Shown here in pieces: positions 26,101 through 37,489 of a stretch of DNA of 64,000 nt. The stretch comes from Polytrichum commune (taxonomy: Eukaryota; Streptophyta; Polytrichopsida; Polytrichales; Polytrichaceae). How positions within the stretch are numbered: the first letter of the stretch is position 1; each line of letters starts with the position of its first letter. The position numbers and the translations under genes are program-made. The notes beneath the pieces were generated by a model. That model was not told the DNA's origin. It ran no database searches and saw only the letters and a program-made list of their open reading frames with translations. The DNA lies in assembly GCA_950295325.1 (NCBI GenBank), contig OX485805.1:24663501-24727500 (forward strand), in the 5' to 3' direction.

Positions 26101-28609
26101 TTCATCCGGATCCAACTGAATTCATCTCCGACCCTTGAAGTTGGACAAAAGTAAAGTATGTAGTCCTAAAGTGTTCTGTGATCTTAAATGGTTTCTAGCA
26201 TATAAGTACAGATTCAAGTCTGAAATGTACATATCTGAAAGAAAAGCAGGTTAAGAAAATCTATGAGCACCACTTCAAGATTTTAAAAGATATTCATTTT
26301 CATTTTAAAAATAACAATACCAACTTTCATGTTCTTCATTTGGATGTGCCAATGTGTTCATGTAAGTTTTCTTGGATTGTCGAATCCTTACATATGTTGG
26401 AACGCTGGAAGTGGCCATTGTAGGCACACTTACATTAGATAACCTACGAGAGGAAAGAGGAGAGTGAATGACGAGCAAATAGAGCGGTGAGTCATCTACC
26501 TCATCAAAATTGATAAGCTCATGGATGGAATTTGGGAGGTATGGATGATATTGCTTCTTTGTGGATGAAACATTCTAACAAATTTCGATAACCTTCTTGT
26601 TTTTGAATGAGCGATTGGTTATGTAGTGAAAGCATATGGTGTAAAGGAACATCTTCTCAAGCTCATCCTAAGAGCAATATTAATTTTTGGAGGTGACACA
26701 TGGGTTTTGTTGAGGTTCCAAGTAACAGAACAGTGACATATGGCATTTTGCTCAAACCTTGATTGACTTTATGCCAAACAAGGTTATCACCTACAATAAT
26801 CGAACAAAAGGAAGTAAAATATACACTTCCTCCCTCTCTTCATTCTACCTTTGTTTTCTCTTTTTTCCCTCTTTCTAGGTTGAAGGAAGGAAGTGATTTG
26901 ATGAGGATGACCAAATATTATGTCGTTCTCTTTCAGTCCCTTCCTTCCTTCTTACTTGCATTCCTTGAGTCTTCCATTGACAATTGTTTAAGTTTTAAAG
27001 CTCTAGTAGGAAGCTCCAAGTTATGGCTGCATGTTCCAAGAAAAAACACAGAAGCATGCAAAAGGCGATGAAAATATCGATAAGGTAGGACAATACCCTC
27101 CTTTTTGTCAAGAACAATACGGTACACCCCATCTATGACAACCCCTATGTTTGAAGGACAATTTGCCACAAAAATGACTCAAGCTTGAAAATTGATTTCT
27201 CAAACCAATAGGAGAATTTCCTTGAGCTGGAATCTACAAAATTATACGGAAAAGTGATGCAAGAAGAGTGCCACAACAGAACCACTTCGTTTTTTTCATA
27301 CTTTGGACTCTGACCCTAATGTAAAGTCCTTGGGTCTAAACTTTTGTTCTCGGCCAATAAGAACACTCGATTTTGGTGTTTCTTTGGTCTAGGACCAAAC
27401 CACGGCCTAAGACTTTACAATGACCAACTTACAAGTAAGTTGTACGAAGCGAGGCACCCGTATGGGGAGCTTCATGACGTTGAGAAGCGGTCAACATTTG
27501 AGACATGTGTGAACCTATAGCTTATAGACACTCGTCCATGGTGTATGATGTCGGGCTTTGCATGTCCTTTTACATCTTGGCTTTTCAAAGAATTCTATAG
27601 TAATGCCAACAAGGAAACTGTTGTATCCCCTTGGATAGATAGATATCCAACATAAATGTAGATCACGTTTGTTTTTGTCCTACGGACTCATGTGGAGGGC
27701 CTTATGTGGTCACTCTTCTTAAGTGGACACCTATATTTAAGTGGTATTTAGCAAGGTTTGTGGCATCGGGGATGGCTCCCTTGTAAGAGAGATGAAATGC
27801 ATCCAATCAAGGGGTATTCTCAGAGGGGGGAGAGGGGGGGGGGCATTGTGAAGAAATGTGCATATTCATGGGATTGTCCATATATATATATATATATATA
27901 TAATGAATTTTATAACATATAACTCATGTATTTTCATATGAATTTATTAGTACCCTAATATTTACAATGTTTTATAAGTTATTATGAAACAAAAGAGGAG
28001 ACTTTGTATTTACCAAACTGCATTTTTTTAATGAGCAATGTTGTATCAATAATTAAACCTAGACATCGTTCTAGGTTCAATTAGTAATACTCATTGATTG
28101 GGGGATGAGGGGGTTATGTTATCACTCAATAAAGAGAAAGACAACCGTCACTTTGACCACCCATAAACTATTGCTTGGCATTCAATTCCAAATCTATGGT
28201 TTTAATCGACAATGGCCATAATTGTTTGCTCAGATGAAAGTGTCCACAATAGGACTACATACCTTATATTGAATCCCAATAAATCTCGGCAACGTATGTT
28301 CGATATGAAGATTGGTACAAATCATTCTCAACCGCCTATTGTGACATATGATTTCTACATTTGTTTGACCAATGTTTCAACCTTTAAGATCTTGCACTGA
28401 ATGATATGGTTGTCCTTCAAACTCTACCTAAGGTACGTGGCCCTATTCTGGGCAATTCCAACTTCAAATACAATTTTGACCATTGGATCATGTTGGGAAT
28501 AGCTTCATTTGGTTATCAAGTCCAAATCACATAGATTATCATTTCAAAGTTAATGCATTGTCAAGATTAAGATGCAAAACCATAAGAGGGCAAATTGAAG
28601 ATGTTGTTT

Positions 28610-28830
28610 CTCTCTAAACGACCACATAAACCCTCCCAATTCTGCTAACTATTGAACCTAGAACAATGTCTATGTTTGATGAGAACATCGTGATCCAATC
28701 TCATCATAACATGTGTCTATGCAATCTAGGTTGTTGACTACAAACCTTGACATATAGGTACCCTTCAAATATAAGTGCCCATATAAAAGAGTGGCCACGT
28801 TTAAGATCCACATACCTTAGGTCCTTGGGA
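28610..28830. repeat. Interspersed repeat RX fragment
   Basis: Contains 'cctcccaattctg', 'aactattga' and 'acatgtgtctatg' blocks in the order seen near 5500-5720 and 57170-57260. Ends are not defined and there is no ORF. Confidence 0.35.
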
Positions 28831-29084
28831 TATAGAATGCCATGTGTAAGCACGTGTGACAATGTTGATTTCTTTCAAACCCACAATGACGTAAGATATC
28901 CCAAGTCCACACATTGTTCAATGTGTTCCTAAACTCATTCTATACGAAACCAAAGAAAACGTACATCCCAAGTGAGCCATCCATCGTCACAATGGAATTG
29001 GACACCCCAAACAAATGATAATTCTCCCGGCATCTTTAGGGCTAATTGGATGAGCTATTTGTCGAATTAGGTTGCGATTGTGTA

Positions 29085-29330
29085 AGACGGAGAGCAATGA
29101 ACGGGAAGAACCAACTGCTAGTTACAGATGAACCGGTGGAGTTTGAGAAATGACTGGTTGAAGTTCAAAGGAAAACAACCAATCGTTTTAGAGGAATCTA
29201 TGGAATATACCTCAATTTTATCAAAGAAAAACTAGACGATCGTAAAATTGCAACTGGTTGGATTTGGAAACACTAGGATTTTGACTGATTATATCCAAAA
29301 ATCTCCTAGGACATTGGTGGAGAGGCTTAA
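29085..29330 (+). repeat. Interspersed repeat RY
   Basis: Matches the reverse complement of 5855-6060 over several blocks of 10-20 bp with indels between. In one frame a short peptide is readable before stops intervene, so it may descend from a coding element. No family is recognised. Confidence 0.6.
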
Positions 29331-30169
29331 TATTACAAACAACATCAGTGTTAAAAATTGTGTACCCATGTGATGACGATCCTAGGTTTGCCTTCTACAA
29401 TGAATAGACATATTATTGACCACTTTAGGAAGGGTGTTGTGATAGGGGCTTCTATCTTATGTATATAATGGGCAGATCACAAGCTATATACTTTTGTAAA
29501 CCACGTGCAATTGGGGGTACATTGAAGATGGGTTATTTTTGTAAATATCTTGAAAAATTGGCACCCTTTTTGTAGATAAAATGGTATTGCAAGGTGTTTT
29601 TCAAGACCCTATAGGTAAACATAATTCATACCATGAATTTATTTTATAAGCTCTATTTTGTTTGTAAATTATACCACTTACCAAAATATTGGAAGTTTGA
29701 CATAAATTGATGTTAATCTGTAATAGAATTGCAACAATACATTAACAATACGTGCAAATAAAATTAAATGGTACATGGTTGCAACACTATCTTGAAACAA
29801 TTTAGCAGTTGTCTTGAAACTCCAAGCTTGCCAACATCTAGATCTGATGACTTTTAGTCAAAGGAGGCAAATTCTCATCCAATCCAAAGACATTCATTCA
29901 TTAAACCTCATATAAATTCTACATTCTTCCAAATATCATAGAGCCAAAATTATTAATAAAATTAAATACTACATTTATTTTTCACCTACCCTATTGTGGA
30001 TATAATATTGTATGGGCCATTTCATCCGAGCTATAATAATTCCAAAATTTGTACAAGTTTTTTCTCTCTTGCATTAAAAGTACCCTATATATATATTTTC
30101 TCACATGGTTTAATAAAATTTTGACAAGTGACCTCCCCGTTCTTATGTACTTATTCTTCAACAATCTTA

Positions 30170-30642
30170 GGGCCACTGCACACATGAGCCAAGATCCGTG
30201 ACCATAAAATTGTGAGAGCCCAAAACAAGTGTCCAGAGGCCGTCCCAAGACACTTTCAAAATGATGTAGTGTGAAGTCATATGTGACCTGGCCTTCAACC
30301 AAATGCTATTTCAATGAATTTTTCTTCATGTGGGGTCCTCACATATGATAAAATATAATAAATCAACGCCTGTGAGATTTCAGAGTGCCATGGTCTCCCA
30401 ATTTTGGGTAGGCCTACCTCCAAGAGTTGGTTTTTGAAAATAGTCCAAGTGACCATGAAACATGATCCATTTGATGCCATGTAAGAATCCATGTAGACTT
30501 TACATCCATCTTGCATCCACATATTCCGTTGGTCCCTCAATCGTAGTGTAAAGCGAACTTGGACCAGCTCCACCTTTTCCACCAATGAGAGTGCTTCAAG
30601 TGAAATGGTCATGGGCACTCAGTCTTGTGTGTGAAGTGGCCT
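30170..30642 (+). mobile_element. Harbinger-like MITE, copy 1 (TSD TTA)
   Basis: The 473-bp element starts GGGCCACTGCACACATGAGC and ends with the inverted GTGTGTGAAGTGGCCT. It is flanked by TTA at 30167-30169 and 30643-30645. TIRs beginning GGGCCAC with TTA/TAA duplications fit the PIF/Harbinger (Tourist-like) pattern. There is no transposase. Four further copies or part-copies lie at 30894, 32619, 33181 and 59215. Confidence 0.88.
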
Positions 30643-30893
30643 TTAGTGAAGAGGCTAGTATCACTATAATAGTCACAAAATGACCACAAATTTGGGAAAA
30701 TGTTATTAAAATAAAATAAACAATTCGCAATTGAAGCTACTCTTTTTAACCATTTGTCACCCCTAGTATTATAGCTTAGGATGCTGTGCTATTTGTCGCT
30801 ATTTGTCACTATTTCCATTTGAATTAACAAAAACCAAACCATTTGAGAAAATCCAACATGCTAGATTAAGAATTTCTTTAAAATTGATCTTAA

Positions 30894-31372
30894 GGGCCAC
30901 TTCACACACTAGATGGAGAGCCCGTGACCATTACACTTGAAGCACTCTCATTGGTGGAAAAGGCGGAGCTGGTCCAAGTTCGCTTCACACTACGCTTGAG
31001 GGACCAACAAAGTAAGTGAATGCAAGATGGATGTAAAGTCTACATAGATTCCTACATGGCATCGAATGGATCATGTTTCATGGTCACTTGGACTATTTTC
31101 AAAAACCACCTCTTGGAGGTAGGTCTAACACAAAACCGGGAGACCATGGCATTCCGAATGTTTACAGTCGTTGATTTATTCTTATTTTATCATGTGTGAG
31201 GACCCGCATGAATAGAAATTCATTGAAATAGCATTTGGTTTGAGGGCCCGTCACACATGGCTTCACACCACACTACATGATTTTAAGGTGTCTTGGGACG
31301 GCCTTTGCACACTTTCTTTGGGGCTCTCACAATTTCATGGTCATGGCTCTTGGCTCGTGTGTGAAGTGGCTC
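30894..31372 (-). mobile_element. Harbinger-like MITE, copy 2, inverted (TSD TAA)
   Basis: The 479-bp copy in opposite orientation to copy 1 is flanked by TAA at 30891-30893 and 31373-31375. It is similar to copy 1 along the full length by eye. With the 251-bp spacer, the two form a near 470-bp inverted repeat that could fold as one RNA. Confidence 0.88.
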
Positions 31373-31659
31373 TAAGACTGATAACATCTGACCATCTAGT
31401 ACTTGGCATGTATCTATTAAGTGATGAGTTGTTGAAAATTCAAAACCAAGATGATGATTTTAAAGGTGGCAAAAAAGTTATTATTTGTTAATTCCAATTC
31501 AATTTGTTCCCCCCAAAAAAACCAAACACACACACCATTTTGTTATGGTTGTGATGAATTGCACAATAACCTACAATATTGCAAATGTTAAGCTTCAAAT
31601 TCAAGCTCGATGTTGGACCATGTAGGTCCCAATACGCATGTGGATAGGTGGGTTTACAC

Positions 31660-32145
31660 TATCAAGGTCTACGTTCAAGAAACTTGGGGTGTAGAACACT
31701 CCTTTACGGACCTCAGTTTGTGGCTTGAGATTGGACCCAAGCTTGAAGTTTGGATTCTCGAATTGAGTGGAGCAGTTTCTTGAATCAAGACCAACAAAGT
31801 TTGATAGGAAAGTGTCGCCACATTATCACTTGCATATTTTCGAAGTTTGGGCAAAGAATGCTCCTGATGTAATCTCCTTTGCATCCAAAGTTTTGCGCTC
31901 CACCAAAACGTTTGCTTGATTTCAAGGTTCTTAGGCATGTGACCCGTCACCTTTTTGTAAACCCACCAGTAGGACATGTTTACATCAAGGTCCAATCCAC
32001 TACATTGTGGGGTCCAAATACACTCATATGGACCTCATTTATGGACACGAGATTGGGCCCGAGCTTGAAGATTGGTTTCTCAAACTAGGAGGAGTAGTTT
32101 CTTGAGTAAGCACTAATGGTAATCGGGAGAGGGAAGTGACGCTAG
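31660..32145. repeat. Local direct repeat, two diverged units
   Basis: About 31660-31830 and 31975-32145 share the order 'atcaaggtc', 'gacctca(g/t)tt', 'gagattgg(a/g)ccc', 'agcttgaag(t/a)ttgg' and 'gagtagtttcttga'. The 'cttgaa(a/g)attg(a/g)tttctcaaac' block also occurs near 27190, so the unit belongs to a dispersed family. No ORF. Confidence 0.6.
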
Positions 32146-32618
32146 ATCAAAGTCTGCAATTGTTCTCCATCTCCTATTGATCATATTTACTTCTTCAACT
32201 TACATAGTCGAACCTCATAAGAATTAGTTATGATTATTGGAAGTGCATATTTGTTGATTCTTTCATCAAATATGTAGGAGGTCCTCCCAACTGTGTTCGC
32301 TAGCTATTGAATGTGAATCAATTGATAAAATACAAAGACACAATCCAATCTATGTTAAACAAGTTTGTTTTATGAATGTTTGTTCTTAGATCTTATCTAT
32401 CCACACCCTAATCAATTTTAGATGCGCAATTAAGAAAAGTAACCAAATAACACCCCCCCATACCTTTGTGTTGCCATTTCAATTTGTCACACTGCCTTGG
32501 ACCCGGGACCCCTAAGTTAATGTAAACTTTAGACCTCCTTAGGTCCAGCCGGCCTGTGGTCACGTGATTTTTGGAGTTCCTTGGTCTTGGACCCTAGTGT
32601 TACTTAACCCCGTCCTAA

Positions 32619-33120
32619 GAGCCACTTCACACACGAGACTGAGAGCCCGTGACCACTACACTTCAAGCACTCTCATTGGTGGAAAAAGCAAGCCGGTCCA
32701 AGTTCGCTTCACACTACGCTTGAGGGACCAACGGAGTATGTGAATACACAATGGATGTAAAGTCTACTTGGATTCCTACATGACATCCAACGGATCATGT
32801 TCCACGGTCACTTGGACTATTTTCAAAACCCACCTCTTGGAGGTAGACCTAACGCAAAACCGGGAGACCGTGGCACTCCGAACGCTCACAACCGTTGATT
32901 TATTCTTATCTCATCATGTCTGAGGACCCGCATGAATAGAAAATTCATTGAAATAGCATTTGGTTGAGGACCCAGTCACAGATGACTTTACACTACACTT
33001 GAGAGTCCGTGACCATACAACATGATTTTTGGAAGTGTCTCGGGACGGCCTTTGGACACTTTTCTTTTGGGCTCCCACAATCTCCTGGTCACGGCTCTTG
33101 GCTCGTGTGTGAAGTGGCCC
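32619..33120 (-). mobile_element. Harbinger-like MITE, copy 3 (TSD TAA)
   Basis: The 502-bp copy starts GAGCCACTTCACACACGAG and ends CGTGTGTGAAGTGGCCC, with TAA at 32616-32618 and 33121-33123. Orientation matches copy 2. Its right two-thirds plus about 60 bp of flank were later duplicated in tandem. Confidence 0.88.
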
Positions 33121-33567
33121 TAAGTAGGTTCTAGCTTCTGGCATGCACACCTTCAAGTACAAATCTCGGCGGATGAAAGCATGTTCCATGGTCACTTGGA
33201 CTATTTTCAAAACCCACCTCTTGGAGGTAGACCTAACGCAAAACCGGGAGACCGTGTCACTCCGAACGCTCACAACCGTTGATTTATTCTTATCTCATCA
33301 TGTGTGAGAACCCGCATGAATAGAAAATTCATTGAAATAGCATTTGGTTGAGGACCCGGTCACAGATGACTTCACACTACACTCGAAGTCCCGTGACCAC
33401 ACACAACATGATATTTGGAGGTGTCGCGGGACGGCCTTTGGACACTTTTCTTTGGGCTCCCACAATCTCATGGTCATGGCTCTTGGCTCGTGTGTGTGAA
33501 GTGGCCCTAAGTAGCTTCTAGCTTCTGGCATGCACACCTTCGAGTACAAATCTCGGCGGATGAAAGC
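32796..33567. repeat. 385-bp tandem duplication of MITE end plus flank
   Basis: Segment 32796-33180 (the right part of MITE copy 3 and about 60 bp of flank) is repeated directly at 33181-33567. The flank block 'cttctggcatgcacacctt' occurs in both. The second unit is therefore not a separate insertion: it has no left TIR. High similarity suggests a fairly recent event. Confidence 0.88.
33181..33507 (-). mobile_element. Harbinger-like MITE, partial copy made by the tandem duplication
   Basis: This carries only the inner part and the right TIR (GTGTGTGAAGTGGCCC ending at 33507), followed by TAA and the duplicated flank. The left TIR is absent because the copy arose by segmental duplication. Confidence 0.85.
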
Positions 33568-34314
33568 ACGGGCACTGGGACACCTCGTGCCACTTTGAAA
33601 CGGTGGATTTGATATGATAGACAAAGAGCGAGCTAGAGAGAGTCTCTGTTACATAAGTAGCCACCCCCCCCCCCTCTCCCACTAGGTAGGTATCTGGTGG
33701 CCCACAACGAACGTGGATGAATGTAGTTGAATGGATGTGGTGGGATGAATGTCTCCGTCGCTGACTGTCCTAACTAGATGATGAGACTGTATCTAATAAC
33801 ACAGCAGGTAACGTAGACAGACCCATTTCAGTAATTCACTTCAGCAATTCATTCGAAAGTGTGGTACATGTGTGATAATGGAGTGGTTTTCTTACATTTT
33901 TGACGACGTGTTACCAACAAAAAAAGATCATAATTTAGTTTGAAGTAATGAAATGTCGACCACGTCTTATGAATTAACAGTGATGAAGTAATGAAATTAT
34001 CGTGGTTTTTCAAAAGGCAAGATTCTCTCCCAACCCATATTCACGACACATGTCAACCTGTTTCCGAAGATTGATAGGCAAACTTTTTTGAATATGACCA
34101 TCGTCCTTTTCAAGGGACCCAAATTTGTGGCTTTTTATCTTACTTTTTTTCTTCCCCCATCATGATGAACTCCACAACGGTTATAACTTCTCCCTCACCT
34201 TATCGCTACCAATATCCAACAGTCCAGATTAAAGAATAACATCTACATATGTGGAACGTCACGGCTTTAGGGACTTGATGTATTAAGATTGAGGTGGTTA
34301 TCGGAAACGGGTAT

Positions 34315-34745
34315 GTCTACCATAAACATGGCGTCCCAGTGTATTCACCTCTAGTGATTGTGTATTATTACTGTGGGATTTAGTGAAGCTTTTTAAGGTC
34401 ATTGAAACTACAGTAATTAAGTACTTAATCTTGTATGATGGGATGAGAGACTTGGCCAGGGGCTAGATTTGTCTTGGTCTTTGATCTGGGCCCCACACCC
34501 CCCCCCACTCACTCCACTAAGAAAGAGGACGGATGAGGTGGATGAGTTTATCACCACCGAATGACCTCACGACATGGATGACACTCTGTCCAAGGCAACA
34601 GGTACATCCGACCTCTGTTTTCACCTATGGTGATTGTGCATTATTACTGCGGTCAATGATGTGTTCATGCTTCTTCATCCATGTCGGTCGATGAAACTTA
34701 TTATGGATACCAAGTCTAAGATGATGGATGAGACTTGGCCAGGGC
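34315..34745. repeat. Local direct repeat, period about 280 bp
   Basis: Blocks 'tgattgtg(t/c)attattactg' (34354 and 34630) and 'agacttggccagg' (34448 and 34731) recur at about 276-283 bp. Poly-C runs at about 33663-33675 and 34499-34507, each near a 'ggatga' rich block, hint at an older larger repeat. No ORF. Confidence 0.55.
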
Positions 34746-34802
34746 GACACTATATATATTGTATTCAGTACTATCATCCCAGCCTACTTTCAGTTCAACC
34801 AC

Positions 34803-35046
34803 TTCTGGTATATTTTGTATCTTAACATTTATGTAATGAAATATTGGGATGGATGATTGAGTTTTGGATGAAAAAACACTTAGTAAATGACTAGAAATGC
34901 AACATTGTACATGTGTAATGCCCAACTTTTTTCTTTTACAAGGAATGATAAATAATGTTAGGTTTACATTTACTGTTAGTGACACTACATGGGTGGTTTA
35001 CACTTAGTATTGAGGAAGTCATATGATTTTCGGTGACACTGCATAT
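34803..35046 (+). repeat. Repeat RZ, truncated copy
   Basis: Matches the reverse complement of 37130-37489 over 'acatttatgtaatgaaa', 'ggatgattga', 'acaaggaatga(t/c)aaataatgt' and 'gg(t/c)ggtttacacttagtattga'. The left end of the family is missing here. Confidence 0.7.
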
Positions 35047-35167
35047 TTGGTGTAGATTTTTGTCTTCCTCTTTGATATGGGCCCCATGAAACTTACCCGA
35101 GGTGAAAACATAATTAGTTAAATTATGACATGGAAATCATTTATTGAAGTTGATTCTACTCCAAACT

Positions 35168-35451
35168 ACCATAGTTGGTTCGTGCACCTTGAAACAAAAA
35201 ATTAATTTTATATATATATATGAGAAAAACAAGGTTCATTAGCTCTTTTTTGGGGGAATTTTATCTATTCTATGGCTAAAAATATTAATTAATTTTTTAA
35301 TAAGGTCTAACAATACCTTTTCTCAGTAAGGTCCAACAATATTCATTTTTTCTAACATAATTTTTCACTTAGTCGTTTGACTGGGCTCATGATTTCCAAA
35401 TTTTTACGGGGTTTTTTTTTTGGAATTATTTTTGCACGAACCAACTATGGT
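35168..35451. mobile_element. 284-bp MITE with perfect 19-bp inverted ends
   Basis: The left end ACCATAGTTGGTTCGTGCA (35168-35186) is exactly inverted at 35433-35451, and matching stops at both outer edges. The inside is AT-rich and non-coding, with a duplicated 'aaggtc(t/c)aacaatat' motif. No target duplication can be assigned, so the superfamily stays open. Confidence 0.85.
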
Positions 35452-36589
35452 GCTACGGCACTATGTGGAGACCAATTGCTTCCGATAGATGGACCCCATT
35501 GAATTGTGTTGTTAACCACAAGTTTTATGGTGTGTAAACACTAATGAGGGGTGAATTGTAACTATTCTACGTAGACACTCATAACAATATTCACAAGGTT
35601 TTTACTTGTTTAAATGCCATACTTTGATCTCTCCAAGTTGCTAGATTTGTACAATGGTTGTATGGTATCATTGGAAAGTCTTAAAAGTTGTTGATTTCTG
35701 ATTTTTTAATGAGGTAGATAACTTTAGTATATTAACCCATAGCAAATCATGACCTGCAATTAATCTTAACATAAATATACGTATCCAAGTATTAAATGTA
35801 TGTGTCCAAAAGAAAACTTTTAAAGACATCAAATACACGTATTGAGTACACCAACACTTCAGGTGTTCAAAAGTCATTCATAATGTTTCAAATACCTCTA
35901 AACACAACTCTCATGTTCTAAGTATGTATATGTTTTGAATCACATGAACATAACACATGCGTGACACCCACACATTTCTTGTGTCTCCCTAACCACTCAT
36001 GTTCTAAGTTGCTCCCTCTCGCCTCCCATTTCTCCTCCTTCTCTACAACTCTTCCTACACCCTTAATGCTTAAAAGGTCCAAAATGCCCATTATGGGGTC
36101 TTAAGATGTTGTACGTAGGTGTTTAAGATCACCTAAATTGATGATTAATTCATTTATGAATTTGATTAAAAGGGATCCCATGTAGAATTAGTTTTCTTTT
36201 CAATTATAGTATTTCAAAATTATATCATACATACATGCCCCAAAATGAAATTTGAAAGATTTGAGCTTGCAAAAGTACTCTAAAATACATACCACACAAC
36301 CATATATGGAAACCACGTGATTATAATTTCACCTCCTTTTTTTTGAAGTAGATTGTTGTGTGTTCAACAAAATCTGAATCTCATAGTAGACCAAACAAAA
36401 TTTGACTATGACACTTGCTAAGATATTTGTATAAAATATGGCATAGGTCATATGAAGTATGCTTGTACCCTTAAAATGACCAAGGGGCTCAATACATGAG
36501 CTACTATGTGTGTGTGTGTGTGTGTGACAATCCAATACTAAGCATGTATTGCAACTCAATGCATATAGGCCCACTTAAGCTATGTATTT

Positions 36590-37110
36590 GAGCACGGATC
36601 TTCAATCACATAAAGGTATTCAACCAATTAAGAGAAGAACGCACTTGAAGAATGAGCTAGTTTAGTAAAAGTGACTTTTAGCACTAGAAAATGCAGTGTA
36701 TAGCTCAACTACATATTTTATTCTATTTTGCATAGAGAGGCCTAGATCAAGCACTTTTACACTCTTTCATTAGCTCTCTTTCCCCCCCCCCCCCCTCCCA
36801 TCCCCTTCCCCCCCATAAAAGAATTATGTTTCCAAACTCCATGGACATCCACATGCATACACACACAAAATACTAAATATGTGCTTGTATGCAAGGGCAC
36901 TAAAGAACATGCCATCTAAATCGCAATCTTCAATAACATGGTGTTCAACCAATTTAATAGAATCCACTTGAAGAATAATTAATGTTAGCAATGAGTAACT
37001 TATAACACTATCAACTAAAAATGGATGCATGTAGCTCACATATACACGTGTATTTTCTACACATAGAGAGGTCCACATTAAGCCTGAGCCTCTCCGGACA
37101 CTTAATAAGG
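36590..37110. repeat. Local direct repeat, period about 325 bp
   Basis: Units near 36590-36790 and 36910-37110 share 'atcttcaat(c/a)acat', 'attcaaccaatt', 'cacttgaagaat', 'tgtagctca' and 'catagagagg'. A (GT)n tract lies at about 36507-36525 and a poly-C run at 36783-36795. No coding potential was seen. Confidence 0.6.
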
Positions 37111-37129
37111 GAGTTTTGCTACACTTAAC

Positions 37130-37489
37130 ATTGAATTTAGTGTCACCAACTCTATTTGCCTTGCTCAATACTAATTGTAAACCGCCCGTGTAGAGAACTT
37201 GACATTATTTGTCATTCCTTGTAACTTTTTGGGGACACTATAGATTTACACTTATGCAATTGCTGTCACTTTCTAAAGCAAATTTTCATCCCAATTTCAA
37301 TCATCCATGATAATGTTTCATTACATGAATGTTAGGATACAAACTATATACCAATTTTTATTAAGCATTGACATGAATTTCATGCAAATTTCAATCATCT
37401 ATGATAGTGCTTCCAAACTCATCCATAAGAAGTGTCATTGGAAAAGTTACCACAGTGACATAATATAGCCTGTGACACTAAATGCAATG
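37130..37489 (-). mobile_element. TIR element RZ, ends TTTAGTGTCAC
   Basis: Left end 'aatttagtgtcacc' and right end 'tgtgacactaaat' are inverted repeats of about 12 bp, the same terminal sequence as the MITE pair at 2849 and 6909. The inside is different and matches the truncated copy at 34803-35046 in reverse. It is non-coding, and its right end abuts the GC-rich region upstream of VAC14. Confidence 0.65.

Larger units (their letters stand above)
26101..30166. other. Repeat-rich intergenic region, no gene
   Basis: AT-rich, with a (TA)n tract near 27882-27902, a G-rich run near 27825-27842, an RX-like segment near 28610-28830 and the RY copy at 29085-29330. Only short ORFs without domains are present. 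I see no coding gene. Confidence 0.55.
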
